Origin: Cliona cf. orientalis
Lineage: Eukaryota > Porifera > Demospongiae > Clionaida > Clionaidae
Assembly: GCA_963930775.1 (NCBI GenBank)
Contig: OZ005695.1
Location: forward strand, 1,612,001-1,676,000
DNA length: 64,000 nucleotides
Direction of reading: 5' to 3'
Part shown: piece by piece, positions 47,073 to 63,882 of the stretch
How the letters are laid out: the number at the start of each line of letters is the position of its first letter
Numbering within the stretch: position 1 is the first letter of the stretch
Translations under genes and position numbers: made by a program
The notes under the pieces: generated by a model
Database searches by the model: none
Told to the model about the DNA's origin: nothing
What the model saw: the letters and a program-made list of their open reading frames with translations, nothing else

Positions 47073-47962
47073 ATGGAGGCAGTAGAAAAAGTTCACAAAA
47101 AGAAAAGGAAAAGGGAAGAATTGGACAAAAGTGAAGAAAGCGGCACATCTGAATCCAAGAGTGACAGTGATATCAAGCATAGAAGCAAAAGAGTTCATCA
47201 GTCGAGCTCAGATGGTGATATCGACATCGCGTTGAGTGTAGACCATCATGAGGAGATGTTGGATACTGTCTCTGGCCACATACAAGAACTGAAAATCAAA
47301 GAAAAGGATATGGATGGAGAAGATCCTAGGATTAATAAAGCTGGAGCCAAGTCTAAGAAATCAAAGAAAAAACGGACAGACTCATCAAAACTGGGCAGAA
47401 ATGGAGGAGAAAGGACAAGCTTACTAGGTGATGATGCCCAAATGGAAAGCACAACTGATATTTCATTGTCTGTAGTGAGTCAGGAGTCAGCCTTAGAGTA
47501 CCTTCGACTGTGGAAGGAGGAGAGAGAAAGATGGTCCTTCAAAAAGAAGACCCAGTACTGGCTGCTTCAGAACATGTATGACAGAACTAAGGTAGGCTAC
47601 AGTACCACACTCTTGCCCCATTTGCAAATTTGGCACTGTATTCAGCATGAGACTGTCCTTGATAATTAATTGCAGGTGCCAAAATCTGGATTTAAGATTA
47701 TGCTTCGTTACCTGTCCGGCCTCCAAGGTCGACAGAGAGAGCTCTCCGTGCAAAAGGCTCAGAAGATAGTCGACCAATATGGAGAAGAAGGTCAGAGTTT
47801 AGCATAGACCAAATCCCTCCCACCCCCAAACCTAACCCCTCCACATGCACGTCCCTCAGCTAAATAAAAGATATTCCATGATTATTTTACTCGGATGCAG
47901 GTTTGTCTTCTTCCAGACGGCACTATAAGAGGGCTGTTGCTATCATGAGGGTGCTCGGATGA
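47073..47962 (+). CDS. C7orf50: C7orf50 homologue (WKF domain)
   Basis: Three exons: 47073-47591, 47676-47790 and 47901-47962, giving 231 aa. The first 140 residues are Lys/Ser/Glu-rich and nuclear-like (KKKRKREELDKSEESG, KSKKSKKKRTDSSK). The C-terminal WKF domain reads ALEYLRLWKEERERWSFKKK, then WLLQNMYDRTKVPKSGFK, then YLSGLQGRQRELSVQKAQ, aligning well with human C7orf50. Known: human protein is nucleolar and linked to ribosome biogenesis. Start MEAVEKVHKKKRK is the first ATG after in-frame non-ATG sequence. The gap to the OXLD1 stop is only 91 bases, same strand, so its promoter may lie inside OXLD1. Confidence 0.9.
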
Positions 47963-48590
47963 AGATATTATTATTATAATACTATCCACGAGTTTAATTT
48001 ATTTTGTGCACATACACAAACAACATGACCAAAGTAAATCAAATGCGTCACATTTTACAAGAGCCCCACCACACACTAACTTAGTCTCACAATGGCCACC
48101 CTCATTAGCAGTTATTAATTTTGCAGATGTGTTGATAAAATTATATAGACATTTTTTATGAATTAATTATACTATATACAACGAAAAATATTTTTCAGAC
48201 GATCAATTTTCTTATAATTATACATGTAGTCTGTGTCCTAACCTGGACGGCACAAAAGATGCGTTCTGCTACAAGTTCAGAAGACTCATGATTGGTCAGA
48301 ATTGTTGTGCCGTGTGCACAAACAAGGTTGCCAGGACCTAATACGCTTACTTGTGAAGAATAAAAATAGTCCCAATCATCCCTCCCCCCCCCCCCCCCCC
48401 CGGGCCGAGTCGCCGCATGCTTCCAGGGATGGGGGGTATTCAAGGGAGATCCTGGGCGGCCCCTAAGTTTGTATCACCAATGATTTATAATAATATATAT
48501 AGTGTGTGTTGCATTGTGTGCCGGTATCAAGTTGATATTGGTGGTGTGATTTTAGCTCTATATTAATAGCTAGTGTTTATTTTACAATTT
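47963..48590. other. Spacer leading into the minisatellite block
   Basis: No gene. It contains AACGAAAAATATTTTTCAGA at about 48180, recurring near 50117, and a first copy of a roughly 105-base segment (48363-48467) that recurs after the minisatellite, plus a C-run (48385-48400). Confidence 0.6.
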
Positions 48591-49685
48591 AAAATACCTT
48601 ACAATACCTTACAACATTACCCTCTAGTTGTAACAAATACTATGATCCGATTGGTCACTCAGAGGCCCAAGGCTGTAGCATCCCGAGCAAAACAAAGTGA
48701 AATAGCTAGTGGACCGCCAACTGATCAATCAGATTCCTGACCTATATTACCCTACAATACCTACATTACCCTGTAGTTGTAACAAATATTGTGATCTGAT
48801 TGGCCACTCAGAGACCCGAGGCTGTAGCATCCCGAGCAAAACAAAGTGAAATAGTGGACCGCCAACTGATCAATCAGATTCATTACCCTACAATAATATC
48901 TTACAATACCTACATTACCCTATAGTTGTAACAAATACTGTGATCCGATTGGTCACTCAGAGGCCCGAGGCTGTAGCATCCCGAGCAAAGTGAAGTGAAA
49001 TAGTGGACCTCCAACTGACCAATCAGATACCTTACAATACCTTACAATACCTACAATACCCTATAGTTGTAACAAATACTGTGATTCGATTGGTCACTCA
49101 GAGGCCCGAGGCTGTAGCATCCCAAGCAAAGCGAAGTGAAATAGTGGACCTCCAACTGACCAATCAGATTCCTGACCTACATTACCCTACAATACCTTAC
49201 AATACCTTACAATACCTACAATACCTACATTACCCTCTAGTTGTAACAAATCTGTGATCCGATTGGCCACTCAGAGGCCCGAGGCTGTAGCATCCCGAGC
49301 AAAACAAAGTGAAATAGTAGACCGCCAACTGATCAATCAGATCAGTTCCTGACCTACATTACCCTACAATACCTTAAAATACCTTACAATACCTACATTA
49401 CCCTCTAGTTGTAACAAATACTGTGATCCGATTGGTCACTCAGAGGCCTGAGGCTGTAGCATCCTTAGCAAAGCAAAGCAAAGTGAAATAGTAGAGGGCA
49501 ATACTGTGAATAATTCATGAAAAATTCATCAAATTGTGAAAAAAAATAGTCCCAATCATCCCTCCCCTCGGGCCGAGTCGCCGCAGCTTCGGTGATCCGT
49601 TTTGGAGTGACACTGCGGACATTACTGCAGGCATGCTTCCAGGGATGGGGGGGTATTCAAGGGAGGAACCTGGGCGACCCCTAAG
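48363..49685. repeat. Direct repeats flanking the minisatellite
   Basis: 48363-48467 and 49544-49685 share AATAGTCCCAATCATCCCTC, GGGCCGAGTCGCCGCA, GCTTCCAGGGATGGGG and CCTAAG in the same order and orientation. The right copy has about 45 extra bases after GCCGCA. The minisatellite sits between them. Confidence 0.75.
48590..49490. repeat. Minisatellite of six units of 141-174 bases
   Basis: The unit marker TTGTAACAAAT occurs at 48628, 48777, 48926, 49067, 49241 and 49409. Each unit carries GATCCGATTGGTCACTCAGA, GGCTGTAGCATCCCGAGC, AAAGTGAAATAGT, GGACCGCCAACTGATCAATC and a variable number of CCTTACAATA steps, which explains the length differences. No coding potential. Confidence 0.92.
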
Positions 49686-50259
49686 CCATATATGCCCAGG
49701 ACCATGTGCAGTTTTCAGCTGCAGGTGCCAGAGGGGGTACCCCTGACACCGTCTAGCCCCGATAGTCCTCCCGGAAAATGCTATTTATTGAGCTGGGACA
49801 GTGTGGGTAGCAAAACTCGTTGGAATGTATGACGTTTTAAGAGCTATGAATATCATTAATTCTATACCGCGGCGCGCGCCAAAGTGTATCTCAGCAACGG
49901 AAAGAGCTATGGAGCTGGAACAAAAACCAAAATGTAGCTCTTGAGCAGATGAAAGCAGCTACTATGGTCCTGAACACGTTAGACTATGCCATAGTATACA
50001 TACCAAGCTTCTTCAAAGACAACCTTACATTATGATTGTCACAGATCGACCAAAAAAACGTATTTCGGTAACGGTAGTTATGAAGCTGGAACAAAGACCA
50101 AAATGTAGCTCATAATCTAACGAAACATATTTTTCAGACAATCAGTGTCCTTGATACCTGGAGGGCATTACTGTGAACTCATGCACATTATCCCATCATT
50201 GTTACATCAAACATACTTGTATATTATTATATTATACACATGGGATAAAAATTTAATGA
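49686..50259. other. Spacer downstream of TMEM104-like E
   Basis: No gene. It contains two related stretches with GAGCTGGAACAAA and AAGCTGGAACAAA (about 49910 and 50085), each followed by ACCAAAATGTAGCTC, so there is a short internal repeat of about 180 bases. Probably part of the same repetitive block. Confidence 0.5.
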
Positions 50260-55203
<4,944 letters not shown>

Positions 55204-55603
55204 TTAACTCGATGTCAGTGCTCCTCCGAGTGGCCGCTAGCTGGCGATCGACGCGTCTTCGAGCTCAGCTCCCGACGCAACACCTTCTCGGAATGCCCAA
55301 GATGCATGTGCACTAGGGAGGATGCAAAATTAAACCACCCTTAATAGGATCGCGTACCGTCAAAGCATAGTGGTATGTTGACAATCAATTTTATAAAGCT
55401 GCTGACCGCACTGGCCTGCGCATGCGCACCGCGGAATAGTATATATAGTGTACCCGTAGAATAAACGACCATTACCGAATCAAGTGCTTCATAATACATG
55501 TACCGTGGCTGCACAGCACACCCAGTGACAATAACTTAGACAGAATTATGATAAAAATTCAAACAGATAATAATAATTATTTACCTGTTAAATTATTATG
55601 CAT
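55204..55603. promoter_or_regulatory. Upstream region of TMEM104-like E
   Basis: The spacer between the two TMEM104 paralogues contains AACGACCATTACCGAA at 55463-55478, 14 of 16 bases identical to the motif at 10024 and 63814. The 3' flank of copy F begins at 55603. Confidence 0.4.
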
Positions 55604-57874
55604 CTAGTCTAAAAATGTGTGATTAACAATTTTCATGATGTCATCAGCAATGATCAATGCTACACTGACGCCAGTCCATGCAAGAACTATTACCAGGAAC
55701 CAAACATAACTGAACGGAGACTTGTACTTGTTCTTGTACTCCAACTTCAACTTTCTGATGATGATGTATTTCCCGGCAAACGCCAAAGTGGCGGGAATCA
55801 CGTACTGCACTCCAATGCCAGGAAAAGAACCTGTGACACTCACCAAAACCTCGACGTTTGTGGTGGCAAATGCGATACCCAGGGGAGGCAAAACTGCCAG
55901 GAATGGAAATAGGATGTGGTCAATCACCCAAGGAAATGGCTTTTCACCGAGCCACGGCTTGACGACGATTCGCGCAAGAGCCTTGAGATTTTCTCGAAGG
56001 GTGATCGAGATGATTGGAAAGTTGGTACTCAGGGTAAAGACGGGGAACAGGGCAAGGTAGTAGCCTAGGACGGACAGTACTCTATCACCAATAGGCTTGA
56101 AAGCCTCGTACGATTGAAAGAAATTCAACGTGTAGACATCGTTGAGGTCGTCGTACGTGAATAGGAACGACCCAGTGAAGGCCAGTAGGAGGTAGAAGGC
56201 CAGGATGAACGAGAAATCGACGAGAATGATCCAGAACACACCACGTTTCGTCCTCATTGGTGTGATCATTCCCGGGAGAGAGTGCTGGCACATGAACGAG
56301 TAGATGCTGACGCCAAAGAGGACAGGGAAGCCAGCGATGCTTGCAGCATGAGGGAGGGGGTCAGCTCGGGAACCCTGGATTAGCTTCGCTATGGCTATGC
56401 TGATCATCAGGGCAAATGCTGAAGGGGAGGGTGGAGGAAGGAGGGAGGGAGGAATTGGAATTGTCAATATTGTAGATCTAGCATTGCATTTTTTTCATAC
56501 CAATATTCCTCATGATAGTGGTGGCTAGTTGGAGGTACTTTGACCGTGTCAAGTTGAAGAATGTCCACGGGCAGAGAAGTAGAGCAACGATAGCCTGACA
56601 TTGTGAAACCAAAATTAATATAGTGCATTGCATAATAATAACAATTATTATACATAATTCCCTTCTAGTGCATTGTATAATAATAAAAATTATTATACAT
56701 ATAATAATTATTATCATTGTACATAATTCCCTTCTACTGAGTGAACAAAAACACTGGAAATAATTATTATTCTAATACATCATGTGCAATCAATACTGCA
56801 CTCACCAAGAAGAGATAGTAGGCGTTTTGCTTGTTCACATCTCTGAAGCAAGTGGCATCAGACACAAACTTTGCAGGATTGACAAAACCAACGCTGTCAT
56901 TAAGTTCATTTGGACTGCAAATGGAGAAAAAAAAAATAATAGCTTGGACTGATACAGGTACATGTACTGTACATGACTCTGTAGGTTGTCTGATGTATAG
57001 CATATTATTTATTCCATCTCACCAAAATTAATGTCACCTGACTATCTCTATCAAAACACATGCTGTGGCTTTATACCTCAAACCCTAACCCTTCCCTCAT
57101 AGCCACTAACAATGTGTGTATATGTGCTAGACAGATGAGAAGCTGGGAACGTGCCTTCATGAAGATGAGATCACTAACTCTCTGTTGTAAAAATCGTTAC
57201 AAATTCAAGTTTCTCATATGACCCTGTGAGGATACTTGAGATAATATCAGAACCAACCACCTTGTTTCTTGACTGGATTGCCAGAAACCAGGAATTTTAA
57301 TATGTGGTCTATTGCATAACTTGGGACATATATACATGTAGGAGCTGGGGGGCCAGAAAACTACCAGGTGCTGTTGTTTGTACTTGTACTTACCAGACGA
57401 CGGTGACTATGGATTTTGGTATGGCAACGAGGTAGATGGCCAGGTCGCCATAGAGATAGAGGCAGATCACAATGTAGTAGATCACGATACCAACTGCAGC
57501 AGATAAGATACACACAGTAGGAGGAATGGGTTTACCAGTGTCACAACACTTGTACTATAGCAAGGATTAACACGTTCCAGTACTCAGTATAATATACTAA
57601 TATTTTAGGGATGGGAAGGCTATCTCAGAGGTGGGAATCCATGTGCTTAATCCCTGAGTACTTAACTTTAATGTGTTTGCAACAATATATATTATGGTAT
57701 GCCCATGTACATACATGTACACACGTGCGTGGAATGTAGTATACATTGGGTGAACATCACTAAATCTCGTAACTACGTTGAACTGAGCTTACCTGGATGA
57801 TAGAATATGTTGGCCATTTCTCCCTGCAAATAAATAATAGGGGGACGCATAAACTTATGAGTGTGTGTGTGTGC

Positions 57875-57905
<31 letters not shown>

Positions 57906-59379
57906 TCACCATTTCATACTTCTTTGATATCTCGTAGTCATCTGAAAGGATTGTACGATCATCATCATCCATGAGTTCAGAGTCTGACAGAGAAATTACA
58001 ACAAGTATCTATCTATCACTCTCCTTCTCTCTCTCTCCCTCTCTCCCCTCCTCCTGTCCTTATCAAAATTATCTCTTCTACAGTAGTTGTAGCTAGCCAG
58101 AGATACTGATTATCAACATTCTCTCTTTATCACACCATGGACCTACTGGCTAGTGGGAAGACTAAGCAAGAGCACTGAGAAAACCCTTCACGTAAAGAAT
58201 TCAGCTAGCTGAGACAATTTGCCATTGCACTCTGAGAAGTAGATATTTATATGGAGACACAATATTACCCAAACTAATATCCTACTAGATATTACACAAT
58301 TACAGCTTATTTAGTATATTGACTAGAGTAAATCCAAACAATAACCGCATTGTTAATTGAAGCTATCCACATTACAATACGCACACACACATACCATTGT
58401 ACATTATTATACATAGGTATGGTAATAATATACCTTCGTCGATTGCGTTTGCCACCAGCGGTGTCTTTTCATCCTTTCTGTCCACCTCTGAATCTGTGCC
58501 TGTGGTAGGCTACATGGATCAAAGGCCAAATTCTCAATTGACAGTAGAGGCCTTACATGTATGTACATTGTGAATCTTGTTAGCAGACAACACAGTAATT
58601 GATGCTCAATCAATGGAGGAACTGTGAATTCTTCACTATAGAAACCCAATCAATTTGTATGGAACTGTCCAACTTATGCCTTAGCCCCCCACCCCAAATC
58701 CTATTCCTAATGTTAAAAAATCATCATGATCGATAGCAAGCTAAGATAAATCTAGCATCAGGAGTAGATCTAATGACTTGAATACATGGAAGATATACTT
58801 ACCTCAAGATATGTTTGTACATTTGGTGCTCCCTGTACGTGCATAATTATTTTCTTTCTGAATTTATACTTCATGTATGCGTTGGCAATGGCCATAGCCT
58901 CGACCATGTACGTGGCTGTAACATAGCTGACGAAGGCGAGAATGAAGAGCAGCAGGGCACCGAGAACAAGACCGGCCTGGCTGAACGCTTTGGGAAGGGA
59001 GAGAGCACCAACACCAATCACAAGATTGAAGATGTAGACAAAGGCAAACTAGAAATTGAGAGAGAAAGAGAGAGAGAAAAAGAACGTGTGCAATGAGGTG
59101 TGTTCAAGTATGCAAGGTGGTCTTAACTAGTGTGGCGTGTCCATGATATTCAAATGCATACTCTCCTTTTATTTCCTCTAATAAGTACACACAGCTAGCC
59201 TAACTACCTATAAACATAGGTAAGGTGAAATTCACGCGAAATTCATAGCTCTAGTCGTAACCAAAGGTCACTTTTGGCAAAGGCCTACAACTCTGATATT
59301 CAATCAGGTGGGGCTTCATAAGGTTTTACAGACTCACCACGGGAGAGTAGGTATCCGAAGGCTCATCCGAGCCAGCCAT
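55604..59379 (-). CDS. TMEM104: TMEM104-like amino-acid transporter-family protein, copy F
   Basis: Nine exons: 59379-59338, 59048-58803, 58509-58434, 57983-57910, 57823-57793, 57493-57394, 56914-56806, 56594-56501 and 56418-55604, giving 528 aa (human 496). Every intron phase equals that of copy E. VYIFNLVIGVGALSLPKAFS, ATYMVEAMAIANAYMKYKF, DYEISKKYEMGEMANIFYHP, LYLYGDLAIYLVAIPKSI and FPVLFGVSIYSFMCQHSLPG align closely with human TMEM104, so F is the better orthologue candidate. Start MAGSDEPSDTYSPV parallels human MAGGITDTGELYSSYV. Orphan transporter; substrate unknown. Divergent to IQCK. Confidence 0.93.
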
Positions 59380-59546
59380 GGCTCACAGGAACAAAGTCAC
59401 AGCTAGCTCGCTCGATATCAAGGATCCAGGAACTGTCATGAGTCAATCGCTTCTGGTATGACATGATCCGGCCCTTGCCCCGCCCCTCGACAAACCACAC
59501 CCATTTCTGGTTGCCTATGGTGACTATCTTCAGACATAGAGGAACA
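59380..59546. promoter_or_regulatory. Bidirectional promoter of TMEM104-like F and IQCK
   Basis: 167 bases lie between divergent start codons and contain CCGCCCC (GC-box-like) and CCACACCC sequences near 59480-59510. Function inferred from layout. Confidence 0.55.
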
Positions 59547-60567
59547 ATGGAGGATCCGGAATCACAGAATAGCACAGGTACGTTACCGCCTAACTCCTTG
59601 CGTTAGTCTTGCACTTTTAGATGTGTTGGAAACTTTCTCTTTCTTTCCATCCCAATCTTGCAAAATTTAATGATGAATAACACAAATTATTCTAAATAAC
59701 GCCCATCACAGCCTCAGCTCCGAAGGCACTGCCTCCTCAGGTCTCTCCAGTGGACTACCTAGAGAGGCACGTGCTCCCAATCTTAGTCTCAGGCTTGGAA
59801 GATACGCTCAGAGTCGCCAAGAAGACTGAGGTACAGCTGGCTCCAAGAGTACCGAATAGATTTGTCCCCCCCCTGAAAAAAACTTGATTTTGTACACAAT
59901 TTATTGATTCACAGATAGGGTTGGGGGTGAGGAAAGGTATGCAGACTATAGTGTACATGTAGATAGATATTTTTCCATCCACAGAGGAGAAAACGGTTCA
60001 ATTCTTTGGACTACCTGGCAGGATACTTGTACAGGTAAGTGGCATGTGTGTATGTGATTTATTTGCTACTCTGTCCACTGATTAACATAATTCTATCGTC
60101 AAACTGTAGACACAATCCCAACCACAGTGGAAGAGACGACATCAGCTTTGAGGAGATCCCTTTCGTTAAAGAAGAATGGGCGAAAAAGTTAGCAGACACA
60201 AAATTATTAACTACACAAACACATAACAATCATTTCCTTTATAATTTGCAGTCCTCGGCCTCCCCTTCCCCTCTCTGCAACACTCACGGAGGACGAGGCT
60301 GCCAGGATTATTCAGTCTTTCTACCGGGGATACGTAACCAGGAAAGAGTCAGGAGCAGCACTTTTCAGGTACAGTATTCATAGATCTATACTGGCAAGAA
60401 TAGTATTATTGTGTGAGTACTATTGTTGTGTCCACAGAACATGGCAGAAGTGCGTGTGGAAAGAGAGGAAAGCTGCACAGAAGATTCAAAAGTTTTGGAG
60501 GAAGACTTCTGTAGCCAAAGGACCATTAGCCTTAACTGAAGAGCCACTTCATCAATACAGAGTATAG
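59547..60567 (+). CDS. IQCK: IQCK homologue (IQ-motif protein)
   Basis: Six exons: 59547-59577, 59712-59830, 59985-60034, 60110-60187, 60252-60368 and 60438-60567, giving 174 aa (human 287; the human N-terminal part is missing). SPVDYLERHVLPILVSGLED aligns with human SPKEYLETFIFPVLLPGMAS. IPFVKEEW and PRPPLPLSATLTEDEAARII follow, then the IQ motif IIQSFYRGYVTRK (about 112-125) and a second weak IQ-like AAQKIQKFWRK. Known: IQ motifs bind calmodulin; IQCK is associated with cilia and sperm. The domain before the IQ motif resembles dpy-30/RII-like fold proteins (inference). Confidence 0.9.
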
Positions 60568-60867
60568 CATCATCATAATTATCGATTTTTCAGCATCAAA
60601 TGTATTGTTTGAGCATAACATTGTTACTCAACCACCAAGTACAGTTGGTAGACCACAGGTTGAGTGTATCCTCGTGACCTTTGTCCCCAGACCCTCCCAG
60701 CTTTTCAGTGTTACATGGCAGAAAGTGATACAAGTGAGTCTGGTAAAATGAGAATGTGAACAAGTTGAAACACAAAACGATAGATATGTAGATCTAGGGA
60801 GACAGTTAAGCGGAAAATGTATTAAATTGAATGTTGATAAGAGGAAGGGGTCTTGCCTGTGGTGGCT
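60568..60867. other. Spacer between convergent IQCK and EME1
   Basis: 300 bases of 3' flanks. No gene or repeat seen. Confidence 0.5.
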
Positions 60868-63793
60868 TCAAGAGAGAGTTAGCTTGGGGTCGTTGGATGT
60901 CATCATGGTGTGAACCCTCTTGGACTGGACTGGGCCAAACCTCCTGGTGGAGGACACAACACCCACACCTCTCCGGATCTGAAAATTAACAAAATTTGTA
61001 AGGTCAGTCCCATCCACCTTCAACAGATATACTCCATAATGGTATTCTCCGCATGCCATAAAGGCCTTTCAACAATCTTAAAAAGAATTTATTATTTTCT
61101 TACCAATATATCCTGAAGCAATAATTCTGCCGATTTTTTGTCTGAACAAGATTCATATGCCTGTAACAATAATGGACAATAATCATAAGATAGCAACAAA
61201 AACTGAAATACTGGGGGAAAAAAAAGAAAAGATTCTTACGCTAAGCAGATGTGCAGGTGAGGGCCAGCTAGCGACAACAGCAGCCGCCATGCTCTCTGAT
61301 AGGTTGTTGAACTGCATCAACTGGTGCTTCCAGATCAGAGACACTCGATTATCAGCCTCCCTCAGAGCCTGAAGTAGACAAAATTTAATAACAGAAACCA
61401 CACTCCCTAAGGCTGTGCATAACTTTTCATTCACTGACCTTCCTTGAGGCACCTTGACCTGACTCCACATGGAAGGAAAAGGGATTTTCTTTCCTTTGAA
61501 AGGGAAAGAAACAACTTATAATAATTATTATAGAAGGTAGCTAGCAATTCAATAAACCTAGTAGCCTCAAGCCCATTCCCATGTTGCATGCTGTATGTAA
61601 CATGGGAATGGGGCTGGGGACGAGGCTATAAAATAATATTATACCTTCAAGAATAATAACAGATTACCGACACGACTGAATACAATAGTATCATACCTAA
61701 AGTGTGCCTCACTGAGAGCTTTGGTCATGACGATCACATGCTCAGCCAGTTGCTGCTTATTAACAAAAATCCTTGCCACACAGTCCGTGGCGAGGTGAAG
61801 AGAAGCCAGTGCTTCCATGCAGTCAACCCAGCTCACATCAGAAAACATTCGCCCTCCCGTGGATGTGGTCGAAGTTTGGGAATTGTTGCGAACTGCACTG
61901 CGAAAGTTTCTGTTGAAATGAGTCTTGTTCCCCCTGAGGAGTGTTGTATGTGTGTAGATGATGGTGGAGAAAAAAAAGACAAGTGTAGTTGTGTATAATA
62001 GGGGAGGGAGAGAGAGAGGTTACCTTAAAAATGCATCCATTCCCTCCACAGCCAGACTAACCCTCTTTCCCGGATTGTTCTCCTGGCGCTCTTCAACAAA
62101 CTGCTGCAAAGTGCAGCTGCCTTCTTGTAGGGGGAGCCCCTGCTCCACCTACCACAATAATATAATTATATGCAATCATTCAACATTGGTGTACACCAGT
62201 ATGTTAAATATGGTCTTTTCAAACCTGCTTAGCGCAGTGTACTAGTCCAACAAGTCCCTGGGCCTCAAGGGTCACCAGTAGTTCATTCTCTTCCACCTCA
62301 ACTGAGTTCTCTATGATCTACAGAGGAAATTCATTAACAACAGAAATTACTTTTGCAAGAGAACTCAGAAGTGGTACTAGTTTTACCCTGGCATTTTCAT
62401 CCACTGTTCTCTCTGATATCGTCCTCTTCCACAGTACAGTGCCGGGGTAAAGGTCATCCGAGCCGACCTGGTAGCCCACGTCCAGGGCACTCAGCTCCGT
62501 TGTCAATTCTGTCATAAATTCAGCACTTTCCACCAAGGCCTTCTCGAGAACAACGGTCATCTTCTTGACTCGGTCCCCGGGAGCCCTGCTCTCTTTGCTC
62601 GTGTCAGAAGCGGCTTTTCGGAGCGCCTGTTTCATCTCGTTCTGCTGTTTCTTTTCGGCCTGTTTTCTCTCCTTCTCCAGCCTCCTAGCCTCATTCAATT
62701 TCAACTTCTCCTGAAATTTTGTGGAGGGAGGGGCCAGGTAAGAGTAAACGTCTAGGATCAAGTGGCAAAGACGGCCCCACAAAAAATTTTCCACCATAGA
62801 AGATAACGGTGACCTAAAACCCTGTCACAATAGCACGTGAAAATTTGGGGGCCGTTTATGCCACTTGACCCATTATCTATTGCATAATATGTTTGCCTTG
62901 CATAGTATTGAGATGTGGGAGGGGCATGGAATAAACCACACCCACACCTTCCCTATCAATATTGGGCTATTCCAATATAAAGATACACCCCCACGGAAGA
63001 CTAAATTTTGATTTACCCCCTCAGGAAGCCTAATTATTGACTTTAACCATCAAGAACCAATTAAAAAGAGGGCTTGACCCCTCCAAGACTCATTAAAATG
63101 CAACAAGATGCAGTATCATTTGCATGATAACCCCCCCAGGATTCATTACTGTCTTCATGGTAACCATCTAGATTTCATTAAAATTGGGTATTTACCCATT
63201 AAGATTTCATTAAAAACTTATTTTTACCCATCAAAAACTCATTAAAATGACAAATTTAGACCCCTTAGATGTAATTATGGCTCTTCCGTGGGGGTGTATG
63301 GCTATTAAATGGAAAAGCCCATTATGGTAATTATGTAAACTTGAAAACTATACATAAAATATTTTACCAATGCTTCTTTCTTCTTTCTCTCAGCTCGTTC
63401 CTGCTGTGCTTGCTCTTTCTTGCTCAAAGAAGCAGCAGCAGTAGCAGTAGTGTGCAGTTTAGGTTTCTTCACTACGGCAGATGTCGATGGCAGAAGCACG
63501 ACATCATCGTCGTTATCATGTGACTTGGCAGGGCTCTGGCGAGGTCTCTTCGATTTCTGGCCGTACTTGGTGGTCCTGACTGGCGAGTGATGGACTGCTA
63601 CTGCTGGCTGGTAGTGTCCTTTGCTTCTCTGGGACACAGATCCTGAAAATTTAATATTCATGCGTAGTGATCTCACTGATTTTCAGTATCGCACACAAAA
63701 TGGTAGTCAGATCTATCCTTGTTGGTTGCTAATACCTCTTCCCAAGGAGATGGCTGGCAGATCATCTTCCGATTCCGAGCTGCTGTTACTCAT
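60868..63793 (-). CDS. EME1: EME1, non-catalytic subunit of the MUS81 endonuclease
   Basis: Ten exons: 63793-63736, 63642-63368, 62710-62387, 62317-62225, 62148-62024, 61933-61697, 61493-61439, 61368-61240, 61160-61104 and 60978-60868, giving 487 aa (human 570). The acidic, Ser-rich N-terminus (MSNSSSESEDDLP) is followed by a long Lys/Glu/Ala coiled coil (KKEQAQQERAERKKKEAL, NEARRLEKERKQAEKKQQNE). The ERCC4-like nuclease-fold region lacks a catalytic ERKxxxD, as expected for EME. The C-terminal HhH region reads LMQFNNLSESMAAAVVASWP, and IRRGVGVVSSTRRFGP matches human VRRGEGVTSTSRRIGP. Family role: with MUS81 cuts branched DNA at stalled forks and recombination intermediates. EME2 cannot be fully excluded. 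Confidence 0.92.
61562..61628. repeat. TAGCCTC/GAGGCTA hairpin in EME1 intron 6
   Basis: Outer TAGCCTC and GAGGCTA enclose an inner inverted repeat AGCCCATTCCCATGTT / AACATGGGAATGGGGCT. Confidence 0.7.
62964..63320. mobile_element. MITE with internal degenerate tandem repeats, in EME1 intron 2
   Basis: Inverted ends of about 38 bases (GGGCTATTCCA through TACACCCCCACGGAAGA; on the reverse strand GGGCTTTTCCA through the same 17-mer) are flanked by ATT on both sides (62961-62963, 63321-63323). Inside are about eight loose repeats of a CATTAAAA-TTTACCC type unit of 30-40 bases. Confidence 0.75.
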
Positions 63794-63813
63794 GCCGCCC
63801 TTTTCGCATCGAT

Positions 63814-63829
63814 AACGACCATTACCAAG
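63814..63829 (-). promoter_or_regulatory. Candidate promoter motif AACGACCATTACCAAG (EME1)
   Basis: The 16-mer lies 21 bases upstream of the EME1 start codon, in the opposite orientation to the gene, and is identical to the one in front of the SUMO protease. Confidence 0.4.
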
Positions 63830-63882
63830 GTTGAAGTTTGTGTCGGGATCATTGCGCATGCGTCTATACCAACAGGAGGTAA

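Noticed and set aside
48590-49490. CRISPR array
   Set aside because: Repeat units are 141-174 bases without spacers, in an animal genome; this is a minisatellite.
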